DNA of 64,000 nucleotides from Aspidapion aeneum (taxonomy: Eukaryota; Arthropoda; Insecta; Coleoptera; Brentidae), in contig OY755039.1 of the NCBI GenBank assembly GCA_963576565.1, positions 133,878,095 through 133,942,094 of the forward strand, written 5' to 3'. The notes under the pieces were generated by a model. That model was given only the letters and a program-made list of their open reading frames with translations. It had not been told where the DNA came from and ran no database searches. Shown in pieces: positions 1 through 12,370 of this stretch. A program made the translations under genes and the position numbers. Positions within the stretch are counted from its first letter, which is position 1. Every line of letters starts with the position of its first letter.

Positions 1-640
1 CACAAAAAATAAAAATTCTCAGTTTCTAATATTTTAATAATTTTTAAAATATTTATGAATTTCAATAAAAATTTTTAAACTTTTTCAAAATTGTAAAATT
101 TTTTCAAAACTCACATAAATTTCAAATATATACAGGATTTCTCATAAATTAGGAGCCATAGTGCAGCAGGTGATTGTGTTTGAAGATGTTATTTATTGTT
201 AAAAATTTTATATAACATGGAGGTTGATCAACACTCATCTGTTTTTAAGATGTAGGATTTTCAAAGATACAGGGGTGGGGGAAAAAGGTTGTAGAAAAAA
301 AAAAGAAAATTTAAATGCATTATATAATTTTTTGATAAAATTGCAAGTAAAGGGATATTATATGCTGTCAAAATAACCTCTACAAATGTATAAAAAATAA
401 TAATTTAATTTTTGCTCACTTATTTGTTTAAAAAATATCAATGATATATTATTAATATGTCTCCTTATAGACTTATTTTTATTAACAACAAGAAAAATAT
501 TGCATTTAATATTTTTTTTATTTTTTATTTGTCAAACACACTGTGTTTATTGTATTACAATCTAGTCAGTAAGACTAATTAGCAATTTTGTTTTAACTTA
601 ATTTACTAGAAAAGTCAGATTTAAACTTAGGGTTCACTCA
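1..640. repeat. AT-rich flank with a one-arm relative of a foldback element
   Basis: No gene is visible. Bases 131-385 match, with divergence, the reverse complement of the right arm of the foldback element at 31578-32304. Shared landmarks in the same order are 'ggccatagtgcag' (here agccatagtgcag), 'catctgtttttaagat' and 'ctgtcaaaataac'. The rest is A/T-rich sequence without recognisable features. Confidence 0.55.
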
Positions 641-721
641 ACAGTTCTCCCCGCTTTGTTTAGTCTGTAACTCACAATTGTGTTGTGTTTATAACATTAT
701 TTTGTTTTATGTGTAATTCAC

Positions 722-1860
722 TTAGTTTACTAGCTCAAACGGCTTCACTCTTTTTAGTCTTCGAACTAGCATAGTATTGTCTAGAAGCTGAATTGCTTCC
801 ACATTCACATGGCGATAGAGTCTATCTTCATGGCTTTTTGCGTACTTTTTTATAGTCTCTGCTACAGTTTCGATTTTTAGATCTCGATGAAGGTCACTAT
901 TTCGAACGAACCAAGGTGCATTCACAATGTTTCTTAATACTTTATTTTGAAATCTCTGTACAAATAGAATGTTACTCTCTTTAGCACAACCCCATAGTTG
1001 AATACCATATGTCCATACTGGTTTCAGTATTTGTCTATAAAGCAGTAACTTATTATGAATTGTTAAATTGGACTTCCTTCCAATTAGCCAGTTCATTTTT
1101 CTATACCTTATCTCAAGTTCTTCTTTTTTTTTTCTTAACATGTGCTTTCCAGCGCAATTTGGCATCAAGTGTCATACCTAGATATTTTGCCTGATTTGAA
1201 TATGGTACGGGAATGTTGTTAATTGTAATTTGTATGTGATTTATGTTTTTGTTTGTAAAATCAACATGAATTGATTTGGTTTCATTTAATTTTATTCGCC
1301 ACTTTATGGTCCAACTGTGAACTTGGGTGACTGCATCCTGAAGTTTTTCTATGCATTTTTCAATAGATTTTTCTACCGTCAGTAAACCAGTATCATCGGC
1401 AAATGTTGCTAAGTGGCAATTTTCTGGCTTTGGGATATCACAAGTGAATAATAAGTATAGATATGGGCCTAGTACGCTACCCTGGGGCACGCCGGCTTGT
1501 ATTTCTTTTAAATTTGAGTATGAGTCTTCCTGTTTTACTCTAAAATGTCTATCAGATATGTATGATTTCAAAATATCCGACTATTGTTTTGGCAAAAACC
1601 GTTTTAATTTAAAATTAAGGCCTTCATGCCACACTTTGTCAAATGCTTGTGCTTCATCTAGAAAAACTGCAGAACAAACTTTTCCCTCTTCTAGTGCTTT
1701 TTCTATTATATTAGTAATTCTGTGTACTTGATCTATCGTGGAATGCTTGTCTCGAAAACCAAATTGATGAGACGGAATAATTTATTGTCTTTCTGTAATG
1801 GGTTTTATTCTTTTAAGCAATAATTTTTCATACAGCTTGGATATAATTGGCATTTAATAT
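722..1860 (-). pseudogene. Jockey-like LINE reverse transcriptase, 5'-truncated and frameshifted
   Basis: This is part of a non-LTR retrotransposon that copies its RNA by target-primed reverse transcription. Reading the minus strand from about 1860, conserved RT blocks appear in order: QFGFRDKHSTIDQ (near 1770), an AQAFDKVWHEGL block (near 1640), GVPQGSVLGPYLY (near 1480) and the catalytic FADD (near 1400). Then come SNQAKYLGMTLDAKLRW and, in another frame, the C-terminal LYRQILKPVWTYGIQLWG. The frame changes at an A tract on the minus strand around 1124-1136, and an in-frame stop lies near 1575. The endonuclease half is missing. The fragment is dead and shows no host promoter. Jockey clade is my reading of the RT blocks; the retrotransposon call is much firmer than the clade. 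Confidence 0.9.
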
Positions 1861-3780
1861 GCCATCATAAAAATATTTTTTTTTTATATTTTTATTTTTA
1901 CTTGTTCTGTCTTGTTCTAATACACGACTTTTAAAAAAGTTATAAGCGAAAAAGTGTAAAAATTGCTAACTATATATATATTTGCTTTGTATTTCGAGAA
2001 AGTTGCCCCTAAATTACACACCTTGTACATATTAAAAAATGTACGTCACCGGGATGCCTTAAACCATTTGTTTTATGGAAACCCGATGACGCAGCTACAG
2101 TCGTCCAGTTAAGTTCACATGACTGGTCAAATTCTGTAGACAGCCTGTGTAAAAGTATAAAGACTTTGGCCCAAAGCAAGGTCTTCCCGTTGGAAACGTC
2201 AATTGGCATCTGACAAGGCTCGGTTTTTACAATCATATTGCTACAATCGATGTGCTTTTATGCTTTATCTGTAAAACAATCTCAACATAATACTATAATG
2301 ATCTAGTTCAGCAACTTGTTTAGCTCTGCATTAGTTAAGAAGTTGAACAGATTAAATTGCCTCCGTTTAAATGATCTATATTAACATTAAATTAATTGGG
2401 ATCGTTTTTTGTCGTAATAATATTAATTTATTTGCCCAATAACATGACAATAATTATTGGGTTAAGTAAATATTTAGATTTAAATGCAATAAGATTTGTT
2501 TAAATTTTACCGTTTGGTTTGTGTCATACGTCACCTGGATATTTTTTTAATTGAAATGACTGTAAAAGTGTTTTTTTTAATTAGTTACACGAATTAGCCT
2601 GAATGGCACTTTACCACATAGCATAGGTGCAAAGTTTTAAATAAATTTAAGATGTAGTTTACTTAATTAAAATGTAATAATTGATAGTCTTAACTTTATA
2701 GACTTTTTCTTTAATATTTGACAACAATCTAAGGTGCGTATACATTTATGTGCCCCGCAAACTTTACGCACGCGCGCCGCGCGATTAGCTGCTTGTTGAA
2801 TTTTTTATATTTCAAGAAGCCTCCCACAATCCAAAGAAAACCCGCAAACGCGTATTAAACACTTGAACTAGAACAAAAGATGGCGAAAAAGACGAAAGTC
2901 TCTTACTATCGCGCCGGGCATTTAATTAAAACTGATGCAAACATATAAAAAGGAGCGTTAAAAAACCGAGAGAAGATGGTTTGCGGCAAGCGGTATGGTT
3001 TGCGGCAAGCGGTTGGATTCGTAACGCATTTTCAAGCAAAAATATTAAACAACATTGAGTGTACCACAAGGCTAAATCCTCCCTACCATGCTTTAGGCTG
3101 AGGAATGAAAAAAAAAAGTTGGGAAGATGGGCCCGAAGTCTTCTTCCGCATTATATGGCCATAAGGCGAGCCAAATCGCATCTCTTTTGAGAAGGCCTCC
3201 CAAATTAAAAAGCCTACACGGAAAAATATATGAAAGTAAACAAAAATGTTAGGTTAGATCACTTAGATTCGTATGCGGAAATTGAGATCTGAGTGGGCTT
3301 TACCAATCGACTCTAATTCCGAACAAAAAGTCGTATATAAGCTTTCAAGAATTCGAATGTTGAATATCCGTATTCGTTTTTGCGAGATGAAAAAGTTGCA
3401 TAGTGAGAACAATAATTTTTGCACTGGAACACAAATAAAAAGCACTGTCTTTTAAAAAATAAAATCACCAAAATTGTGGTTATAAATCCGTTTTAACCTC
3501 GCTTTTTGTTTCAAGCGCCTAAAAATTCAGAGGACGGTGGCAAAAGCTCCAAATGCTTTGTCAAAAAGCTCGGAGACAAACGAACGGCTAAGATTTCGCT
3601 GGATTTGCTTGATTAAGAATAAACGAACGGCTTAAAGAGGAAACGAATCGTATGGAGCATACAGAACGAATAAACGAACGCTCTTTTTGAGGAAACATAT
3701 CTAACACCTGGCTGTCACCATATTTTTATCCTTGTCTGATTAATGGAAACGGGTTTGAAGGGATTCGTTGATAAAAAGCC
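1861..3780. other. No gene seen; short duplications
   Basis: The stretch is AT-rich with a less AT-rich patch at 2750-3020. An 18-19 bp direct duplication built on ggtttgcggcaagcggt lies at 2978-3014. A terminus-like sequence at 2741 (ggtgcgtatacattta) resembles Harbinger-type ends, but no partner was found. Short open frames at 2009-2236, 3263-3445 and 3273-3455 show no family motif and overlap on opposite strands. Confidence 0.5.
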
Positions 3781-3784
3781 CTAA

Positions 3785-4845
3785 TTAGGGAACAAGAGTT
3801 GGATGCAACTCTAGGAATGATATCCGACGTCATGCCCAATACGGTGTACACCATAAAGCTATACAACATCATACTCCCAGAAAGGGAAGAATGGTTAAAG
3901 AACAGGACCAATTTTTTAGACGATAGCTTCTGATATACCGACGGATCCAAAATGCCATCAGGCGTTCGATCTGGAGTTGTTAGTATCCAGGAAAAAGTCG
4001 AGATTCAACATAGTCTCGGCCAATTGGCTACTATATTTCAGGCCGAACTCGTAGCCATTGAACTGTGTGCCCGGTGGATTACTGACCACGAATGGACCAA
4101 CAGGACAATAAAAATCTTCTCCGACAGTCAAGCAGCCTTAAAACCGCTTGATCCTACACGGTCTCATCAAGAACCGTGAGGAACTGCAGGGACTCGCTGA
4201 ATGCGCTTGGTAGCGCTAATACGGTGTCATTAGTATGGATACCAGGGCATTCTGGACACGAGGCCGCAGACCAGGCAGCGAGGGAAGCCCTGGGGATATC
4301 ATACAATGCTGCTAAATGAACCATATTGAGATGGATGGAGAACAGCTTCCAACAATACTGGATGAATATACCAGAACTGGCTGCTAAAGAGTTCATTAAA
4401 AGACCTTGTCAGAAGAGGGCCAGGTATATCATTGGACTTACCAGACAGGAGATCCGTATAGTGACTGGACTCTTTGCGGGTCACTGTCGACTAAGAGTAC
4501 CCATGCACAGAATGGGAATAACCGAAGAGACCGAATGTAGACTCTGTATGGAGGATGACGAAACATTTAGACATATACTGTGCGAATGTACGGCTATTGC
4601 ACGTTTACGTCAAAACACTTTCGGTAAACCTCAGATTGATTCAGAAGATCTGAACATTGTCTCACCCAAACTGATAGCTAACCTTTTTGGAGGATTAGGA
4701 ATACAGTGGTGAGAAACCACTCAAAAGTGAGCCACAATAGACCCACTAGTGGTCGCAGTGGAAGGACTGCAAGGCCTCCCCTCACATATGAATCATCAAC
4801 ATGATAAAATATTGAGGAAATAAAAAATAATAAAAAGGAATATTG
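3785..4845 (+). pseudogene. LINE RNase H domain and C-terminal zinc-knuckle region, broken
   Basis: This is the 3' part of a non-LTR retrotransposon whose RNase H would degrade the RNA of the RNA:DNA hybrid. An in-frame stretch from about 3790 leads to a stop codon (tga at 3931) directly before YTDGSK, the first RNase H motif. It continues with FQAELVAIELCARW (Glu motif) and IFSDSQAAL (Asp motif). After a frameshift near 4150-4180 comes VWIPGHSGHEAADQAAREAL. A further frame (4326-4709) reads CRLCMEDDETFRHILCEC, a Cys-Cys-His-Cys pattern usual at the C-terminus of such elements. An A-rich tail at 4818-4848 marks the probable 3' end. RT and endonuclease portions are absent, and at least three disabling changes are visible. 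Confidence 0.88.
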
Positions 4846-4849
4846 AAAA

Positions 4850-6046
4850 TGTTTTCACAAAATTTAAATATTTTGAATTACGACATTTTCAAAGTTATTA
4901 GATAAACTACAGACCTTCACTGTGGCCCCCTGGCACTATTCTATTTTTTTGTCTCGAAATGAGTTTTGTTTTTACCGCTGGCCCTCTTTTTTGGTAAAAA
5001 TAGGATTGCGAGTTTATTATCAATAGAGTTTTACTACGATCCTGCATGGGTATAAAGTTAATTAAAGAATACTTTATTAGACGGCCTTGCTAACAGCTCA
5101 AATATCATGAAAACTTGTTGCCGCTCTTTAAGCGGTTTTATTGAAGCTCATAAAAACATTCTGTAAATACTGGTATACAATCAAATTTATTTCCTCGGAT
5201 TTTACTGGTTTATATTGGACGTGTAATTAGATGTTTAACGCACCTTTTGTGAGACCTAGACGTAGACATACTCTCCTAATTGGCTTTGTGCTTTTCTTTT
5301 GAAAGTTTTGTCAGACCTGACGATTAGAGGAAGTGGAAATTTTTTAAAAACTTTTGGTGAATTCGCTGGGGAAGTTTGGCTGCTTATTCAACACGGCCTC
5401 TATGCCTGGTGGCTTAGTACATCAAAGCGACCTCTAGAAGTAAACACGGGGGTAAAGAATTGTATTCAAAATCTGTGAAAATAATGACGGGCAATGTTCC
5501 GTCGCCTCTATTTCAACTAGGTGGTAAAAGGCAAACTCGAGTCCCATTTTTTTAAGTGCGCATGCACCACTTTCTCGCGCTCGTTTCTTCTTGTGTAAAC
5601 TGTTTCCCTCTTTCTCCCTCGTATGTACATAAACTTTTCCAAGGAATTAAAGTTTCGAAAACTACAAACATTTAAAAAAATTTTGATTCATAATTATTTT
5701 ATGAAAATGTATTTTTTTTTCGGCTCTAAGGTCAGATGTTAGATCAGAATACGTTTGCGATCCAAGAGGTTAACATCGCTTCCGACCCCCCGGAAGGAGG
5801 ACAGGAGAGCTAATTTTTAAAAAAAAATTATTTAGGATTTAAAATAACATTATTTATTTCCGATTTAAGTTTGCCGCTAAACTTCCATAATAGCGAGTTG
5901 CATGAGAGCTAGAGGGAGGGCAAGAGTTTAAATAAGAAGAAAAGAGGGAGAAGTGACGAATGCGGAATGGAAAAAATGGGGTTTAGGTTTGGTTTTATCG
6001 ACTAGCTTGTTTGAGGCTACACTGTTGGTAAAGCGAGATATACGTT
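4850..6046. other. No gene seen
   Basis: Mixed A/T-rich sequence with short homopolymer runs. No open frame with a recognisable motif and no clear repeat boundary was found. Confidence 0.5.
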
Positions 6047-6278
6047 CAAATTATACCCATTTGTAATGACGTCATTTTTGTTTATCTTTGTTTAGTATAT
6101 TATAAACAGCGGTGACAATAAACTTTTTAAAAAAAGTAGTGTCTATGATTTAAATAGGTAGGTAATTGGTTATGTGAAGTATCCGTCACTGTCAATCAAA
6201 AAACATTGATTGGCAAAAATATCTACGCCATAAGTTTTTTTCTCACCTGGTGACGTCATTACAAATGCGTATAATTTA
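6047..6278. mobile_element. MITE with about 30-bp terminal inverted repeats
   Basis: The left end reads aaattatacccatttgtaat followed by gacgtca. The right end is its inverse, tgacgtcattacaaatgcgtataattt. The roughly 230-bp unit has no coding capacity. The superfamily is not determined because no clear target duplication is visible. Confidence 0.75.
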
Positions 6279-8450
6279 GACATCAGGCCATTCGACAGTC
6301 ATAAAACTGACCAAATAGCTGTCCAAAAACTGAATGCTGTTGAGCTAGTGATCGATTTACTTCAGGCATGTGATCATATGCGAGAGAGTTAAATTTAAAT
6401 TCAAGTGACTAAAAGAAAGGGTAGGTTTAATGTCTCGCGTATAGATAGATCGAAGGCAACGCATGAATTCGAGAGCACGAAATTAAAGTTGCAAAATATA
6501 TTTTTAATTTTAGTTCTTTAAAATGCAGATAAAATTACATTAATTTAATTTATATTCACTACAAACCACTACAGACTGTCGAATAAATTAAATATACCAA
6601 AAATTAAAACGAACTTGCATTAGCACATATTTTTGAGCGAAACTTGTGAAAAAATATTTATTTTTTCTAATATCACAAATTTTATGTGAAATTTTTATAT
6701 TTATTTATTTGTATTTTGTAATTTGATTTTTACAAAATATTAATTATATAAGTTTTTGTAATTTTATTCATTTTTCGGAAATAGAGAACGTGATACTTCT
6801 AAGAAGTTGGGAAAATCACATATTGTAGCTTGTACTTTGGTAGGTATCTATAGTTAATGATCTTAATGTCGATGACTTAAAGCGAAGTCATTTATTCTTC
6901 CGCCAAATCTGGTGTAAAATTGCACATCTAGTGTTATCCCTCTTCTTTTAACTTTTAGTTCACAGGTCACCGGGATTTCCTGCGATCAGGGTAAACCCTT
7001 ATGTTTCTATTCCTATCCAGTCACCTGCTAAACTAGTTTTTCTTTTTCTAAGCATGCTACCCTATGGTCATTATAGCTTTTTTCCATGTGGTATACCTAC
7101 ACAATCCGCAGTCCCGTAGTAATAAAAATTAAGAGGCTCTTGCAAAAAAAATCTACAGATGCTGCAGATGTCGCACGATTTTTTTTTTGGAAATTTAAAA
7201 AATATTTGTATATTTACGTGGCTTCCCGGCATTTTGTCATGTGTTAAAATTAGTTGTGAAACTCAATTTATTTTGACAAAAATTTTAATTTTTTGGGTTA
7301 TTCACTGTTTTTTGAATTTTCTCAGACGAATGTAAATTTAATGTAATTTTATGGTATATTTTTATCTCGGGTGATGTAAACTAGAAATGTGTGTGTTTTA
7401 CATACAATTTTTCTGGTGCGACATTTGATAAACACAGACAAAGAAATGAGAGAGAGCAATCATCAGTCTTCCATCCTTGTCTTTCAGAGGAGTCCGAAAC
7501 CAGTTTAAGTGGCTTGATGGAACGGAAAGCTGACTGTCCAATAAGAGTACATCGTCGACCTGGAACGCAAAAAGGAGTTTTCGTACCGTTTTATGACTGT
7601 CGCACGCAATGATAGAACGAAACTTATGATCTAACCTATAAAAAGCAAGAAAGTTTTAATCCAATGGTGTTTCAGTTTTTTTAAATATTAAAAACATAAT
7701 ATTTGATTACTACCTACTTAATTTATACGACTCCTGAGCCCATTTTTTTCGTTACCTAATACCATTAAAATTAAATCACATTCCAATGAATTAAATAATG
7801 GTTCGATTGCCTAAGGAAATATTGTCCAATAACCTGTAATTCGATTATAGTATCTTCTCAAATGGTAATCATTGAAATAAAGGCAATCATCCAAATAAAT
7901 TGTTAAAAATTACGGTCCTAAACCCCTTCATTATTCGTTTAGAACCCAAGCTCAATCGTTTTAAAGCCGTCAATTTTAACTTTAAAATATGTGATTGATC
8001 TTCTTCCTTCGGTGAAGACAAAAAAGGTTCGCTTCCCAGTGTGCTAAAGCGATAAACTTACAAACAATAATACGAACGATTCCTTTAAATTATAATAGCT
8101 CAGAATTATAGGAAATTGCTATAATCAAAAAGCTTTGGATAAGTGCTTGAGCATTGGAGGCAAAACAAATTGTAAATGGGTCTTAACCGGTCTGACTTGA
8201 AGTTCAGTAAAAAATTATGCCTTTTGAAAAATATAGATAGATGAATAGTTGCCTAAATCGAGCGTTTCAAAAAAATAATTTTTTTGTTTTTAAAAATTAA
8301 CAAAAACAGCACAAGAATACAAAAACTGGGAAGCCTAAAATTGCATCTTCCAAATGTTAGCTTTTTATAAGGGTTATGGGTGTAAGGGTGGGTAAAATCG
8401 GTTTTCACTTTCATTACAGTGTTCAGAAATAAACATTTTTACCTCCTGGG
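6279..8450. other. No supported gene; contains one interspersed repeat
   Basis: AT-rich. Apart from the repeat at 6930-7100 nothing is recognised. An open frame at 7391-7612 (+; 73 codons, rich in Arg, Glu and Ser) starts MCFTYNFSGATFDKHRQRNE. It has no known domain, and I cannot say whether it is coding. Confidence 0.4.
6930..7100. repeat. Unclassified interspersed repeat, copy 1
   Basis: It shares an ordered set of words with 61345-61500 in the same orientation: an (ac)aggtcaccgggatttcctg / agggaccgccaggatttgctg block, a gttctattct(t)atc block, a 'ttttctttttctaagca' block and a 'tacatggtata' / 'catgtggtata' block. No coding or TIR structure is evident. Confidence 0.6.
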
Positions 8451-8610
8451 TGGCTATTCTGGGTTTTGAACGATGTGACCATCCACACCACACGCTTTGA
8501 CCAATAGCAAATTCTAATCTGTCGCCTGTTGTGCGAAATGACTTGTCTCGACCAATGGCATAAGTCGACCGCTCTTCAGAGTTAGTGAATTTTACGCGAA
8601 ATGATATGCT
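8451..8610. repeat. Single arm of a foldback MITE family
   Basis: It begins ggctattctgggttttgaac and runs through 'gctttgaccaatagcaa', 'gttgtgcgaaatgac' and 'cgctcttcagag'. The same series is seen in both arms of the element at 44583-44931 and in 32467-32702. Here only one arm survives, abutting the LINE fragment that starts near 8610. The apparent open frame 8374-8619 is this repeat, not a gene. Confidence 0.75.
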
Positions 8611-9105
8611 AAAGGCCATTGAATTATATAACGCCCTCTAAATGCTCTATTTAGTTTACCGAATGCTGTCCAGGCCAATCTTACTCGTCTTTTGATTTCA
8701 GTTGATTGGTTTTCTTTTTTTAGTTTATTAATTTGTCCCAGGTATAATTCCTCTATGTTCTTTTGGTTTATTCTGATCGTGATATCTTCATCTGTGTTTG
8801 TTATGATTTTAGTTTTAGTGTTGTTTATAATCAAGCCTATATTTTTAGCTGCTGTATCCAGTTCTTTCAGCATTTTCACCAGTTCTTCTTTCTTGTCTGT
8901 TATTAAGACGATATCATCAGCATATCTTACGTGGTTCAAGTATTGTCCGCTTACTTTGATGCCTATTTATTCTCAATCTGAGTTTTTAAAAACATCTTCT
9001 AGGGCCTGGTTAAGTAGTTTAGGGGATATTGTGTCACCCTGGCTGACATCTCTTATTATGCGGATTGGCTTGGTTCCTTGGGTGGGTTTCAATGTTGTTG
9101 CTTGA
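8592..9105 (-). pseudogene. RTE-like LINE reverse transcriptase fragment
   Basis: A minus-strand RT fragment. Upstream it reads PTQGTKPIRIIRDVSQGDT then ISPKLLNQALEDVFK, followed by two in-frame stops near 8975. The catalytic block VRYADDIVLITDKKEELVKM comes next, then an LYLGQINKLKKENQSTEIKR block and RRVRLAWTAFGKL. The YADD motif is intact but the rest of the protein is absent. Fragments of the same family lie at 16440-16840, 42040-42488 and 43400-44290. Clade assignment (RTE and related EN-RT elements common in insects) is from motif style and is less certain than the LINE call. Confidence 0.88.
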
Positions 9106-9776
9106 AGATCATATTATTAGGCATAAAATAAAAGATTAAATATGCGTACTTAAATGCTCTCGTTAGTTTTATTTCTAAATTTGTCAAAATCAATCCCGGA
9201 AAATAAATTAAGAGGTAATCAATCTAATTCTTTCATTAATCTTCTATCCAAGGTGGTTAACAAGTCAGTAGAAATGCTATGAACTGCCGAAGAACTGATC
9301 TAGAACGCTGTTGGGAGTACGAGTATCCCACTGTGCTCAACAGTCGTTCTCAGCCTCATTAAGACAAGATAAGAGACTTATTTTGATTGTTTTCTACAAT
9401 ATATTGAAGCGTTGTGGGTGAGTCTAACATTAGCCTTTAACCACTGTAACTATATATACCTCTATTCTAATTTAAATACTTGCTAAATTCGTTTTTGACA
9501 GTTATTGCTGTTCTCGGGTTATAGCTTTTTCCTATATTGTATAAATTATTCTAATAGTGATCTGATTTCATTTGCTTTTAAAAGAAATAAATTTATACAC
9601 TTACCGGTGGGTTTAAAGTGTTCACCACGGGGTTCAATTTTATGATGCAGGTCGTTCAAATATTGGTATTAACTCCTCTCAAAGCAATAAAGGAACAAAA
9701 ATATTTAGACATTATTAAGCAACTTATTAATTGTTGGATTGCATGCGCACTTTGTTAAAGAAAACAAATAGGTATA
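9106..9776. other. No gene; one strong hairpin
   Basis: AT-rich. The only feature is an imperfect inverted repeat: agaacgctgttg at 9302-9313 pairs with caacagtcgttct at 9338-9350, with one bulged base and a 24-nt loop. It could be a remnant of a TIR element; no tRNA or known RNA is recognised. Confidence 0.55.
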
Positions 9777-11002
9777 CAGTACAACTTCAGTAATCCGGAC
9801 ACATATCGTTCCGGTCAATGCCGGATTATCGAGGTATCCGGACTACTGGAACTATTTATTTTTATACAAAATTCGCAAAATTTCATACTAAAACACCTTT
9901 ATCTCGTAAAAGTGTTTATATAAAAAAAGGTAAAACTTAAAAAATCATTCCAATGCTATAAAAATATAAAACTACAAAAAATGTATGTTCCAATGTAGAT
10001 ACATACATACCTATGTATAAGTTAAACTGCATAAGTATAACTTACTCTATTTTTTTTTAAGTGTCTAACTAAATTTGAATACTCTTGTTTTTAGCTAGTT
10101 CTAACGCTTTTTCCTTTAGCCGTTTGAGTAGCAATATGTCCTCCACTGGAAAATAATTTTCCTCGGTCCATTGAATGGATACTGATAATGACCTCGCAGC
10201 GTCACCGTGCTTTATTCTCTGCACCATTCCTCCTTCAATGTCTGATTCGCCGGATTCATTCTGTTGGTCTTTGTTAACTATTGCCTCGTTTATTATGTCT
10301 TTTTCTTCAGTCGCCAACTCCATAATATCATTACTACTTAAGTCATTTTCTGGATCTATGAAATTCAGTGAAGCTGTAATGGCCTTAAGGTCTGACTCAT
10401 TTACAACGAAAAGTCTCTTTCATAGTTCCGAAAGTGGAAGATTTTCTTCATCAGACTCCGCGTCCTCTAACACCTCTGTACTGCGAATGGGTTCAGTCCA
10501 TAATGCTCCCCATTTCTTTTGAATATTTCTTTGAGAGATTGATGTCCAAGCGGAATCCGAGTTATCTACTGCAAGTTGTATTCTTTCAACATCTTTACCA
10601 TATCTGCTCCTTCATTTGATATGACTTGATTGAGCAAGCGCTTTCTGTATCCCACCTTTATGTTTTGAATCAAGTTTTGGTCCATTGGCTGTAGGACTGC
10701 CCTGCAGTTAGGGGGCAAGAACATAACTCTAAAGTCTGGATCAAAATTTATTTCTTCCTCTGGAGGATGAATTCAGAAATGCCTACAATTATTACGCCGC
10801 GTGAAACTTAAGACAGGAAAATTATTTTTATGTTTCTTAGACTATTTTTACACGCAATATAGGCTAGGTTCTTTCACGATTAGCTAAACGTTTTAACGTT
10901 CGGTTTAGAGAGGTAAAATTTTGAAAATGTCCGGTTTAAAGAGCAATCCGGATTACTGGAGTGTCGGTTTTAGCGAGTGTCCGAACTACTGAAGTTGTAC
11001 TG
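9777..11002. mobile_element. Tigger/pogo-like DNA transposon, degraded
   Basis: The left terminus (cagtacaacttcagtaatcc) and the inverse right terminus (ending ctactgaagttgtactg) are flanked by TA on both sides, as for Tc1/mariner/pogo insertions. Subterminal 'ccggattac' and 'gtccg' words recur inside both ends. The 1.2-kb interior holds a decayed minus-strand transposase (separate entry). Confidence 0.88.
10069..10780 (-). pseudogene. Tigger-type DDE transposase, C-terminal remnant
   Basis: The minus strand from about 10770 reads PPEEEINFDPDFRVMFLPPN then CRAVLQPMDQNLIQNIKVGY, the VxFLPPNxTxxLQPxDQ signature of the DDE superfamily shared by Tigger and jerky-like proteins. Beyond this the frame is interrupted several times. 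It recovers as an acidic C-terminal tail (10069-10323, METxxK-type residues ending ALELAKNKSIQI). The N-terminal CENP-B-like DNA-binding domain and the first catalytic Asp are missing. The remnant lies wholly inside the TIRs at 9777 and 11002, so it is the element's own transposase, now inactive. Confidence 0.82.
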
Positions 11003-11736
11003 TATATCTTTCTTTTAACGTGTTTTTTTTATATTTATTCCCAGGTTTGGCATAGATTAAAACATTTATTAAAACTAACACAGATAAACACTTGCCCGAA
11101 GGATTAATTAAAATGGACTTCAAGGTTAGGCTGACCAGAAATTTCTTCTCCTATTCATGCTTCCACCTTCTTGAAACAAATCATGTCCTGTCTGTAGTTT
11201 TGAGGACGGCCACTAACCTATAAATAATGCATACACAGCAAATAGTTTAGGCTCTAAATTCGGAAAATTTTATAGATATACTGCGTTTAATGAAAGAAGC
11301 CACATTTGGTATGTATAGACATGAGACTGATTCGAACCCTGGGTAGTTACCCCCCTGTGTTTTAACAGTTTTTTGCTAATAACTTAAAAAGTAGCACCTA
11401 TTATTTTTCTGGCACCGCTGCTTCTAGTGTACGAATTCTTCCGAACGTAGGTTTAGTCTGGAAATAACAGGTGTCATCAAGCGTCACTAATCCATGTGTG
11501 TTGTTCTTTTCATTAAAGGCAGTATCTGAACCTGAAAATTAAACCGATATTTCAGGAAGTTTTACTTTAAGAGATCATAATCATAATAATAATAATAAGG
11601 TATATTTAATGTGTTAAAATGAGATCAACAATCCCATTGAAACTCATTGGAAAATTAGTTTAGTGGTACGAGCCACCTTAAATATGGACCAAGTTTTAAA
11701 AAATCTAAAATAAATCGACATTTCAGAAATCAAATA
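11003..11736. other. No gene seen
   Basis: AT-rich intronic or intergenic sequence with a short (taa)n run near 11583. A B-box-like word near 11331 has no accompanying A box. Confidence 0.5.
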
Positions 11737-12370
11737 CAGTGAAACCTCTCATTGCGGACACCTCGAAAAAGCGGACACTCCCTTTAAGCGGACAAATTTG
11801 TTGGAACCGAGCTTTTCCCTATTTCATTACCTGTAAAATTCACTTCTATAATCGGACACTCTAATAACCGGACGCGGACAATTTTTATTGGTAAAAAAAT
11901 TCTGAAACCTCCCTCAACCGGACGCGAACCTCTGACAACGGGACGGAGCGTTGCACCTCATGGCCATAAATATTATGTAGTATGTTGGCAACAACGCATT
12001 CTGCAGCCAGGGAATTACCTCTTTTCGTTTTGATGTGGAGACTAAATACTTCTCTCGTATATACTACATATTTTATTCGGCGGGTTTAATTTTTATTGTT
12101 CGGTTGGGTAGTGATAGATCTCTGTGAAGTGGCGCCTAGTAAAAAACTTCTTAGTTTACGTAAAAAAGTGGAAGTTGTTAACGTTTCGGAGAAGGAACAT
12201 CTATCAGCACAAAAGATCGCTGAAAAATTTAATATCAGAAACACTCAAGCAGCAGAAATTGTTAATAAATATATATTAAAATTTCGCAGTTCCCTCTTAT
12301 AAGCGGACACCTCCAATAAGCGGACAAAATTGACGGAACCGTGAGTGTCCGCTTATAGGAGGTTTCACTG
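11737..12370. mobile_element. Pogo/Tigger-type deletion derivative with TA duplication
   Basis: The termini are cagtgaaacctctcattgcg and its inverse (ending ataggaggtttcactg), each flanked by TA. Both ends carry repeated 'cggaca' words (gcggacactcc, aagcggacaaa), typical of subterminal transposase-binding repeats. At 634 bp it is far shorter than an autonomous element and keeps only an N-terminal transposase fragment. Confidence 0.9.
12130..12302 (+). pseudogene. CENP-B/Tigger-type N-terminal DNA-binding fragment
   Basis: The frame reads KLLSLRKKVEVVNVSEKEHL then SAQKIAEKFNIRNTQAAEIV, a helix-turn-helix as found at the N-terminus of CENP-B, jerky and Tigger transposases. It binds the element ends in those families. 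An ATG exists at 12096, but similarity begins near 12130. The frame stops at 12302 where it runs into the right terminal repeat, so the whole catalytic domain has been deleted. Confidence 0.78.

Noticed and set aside
1351..1731. Plus frame over the jockey-like RT
   Set aside because: Shadow of the minus-strand RT with its FADD motif.
2741..2780. Harbinger-like terminus ggtgcgtatacattta
   Set aside because: No partner terminus or target duplication was found within several kilobases.
3263..3455. Overlapping 60-codon frames on both strands
   Set aside because: Mutually overlapping, with no motif; incidental.
11325..11345. gggttcgaatc-like B box on the minus strand
   Set aside because: No A box or cloverleaf could be found at the right distance upstream, so no tRNA or SINE is called.
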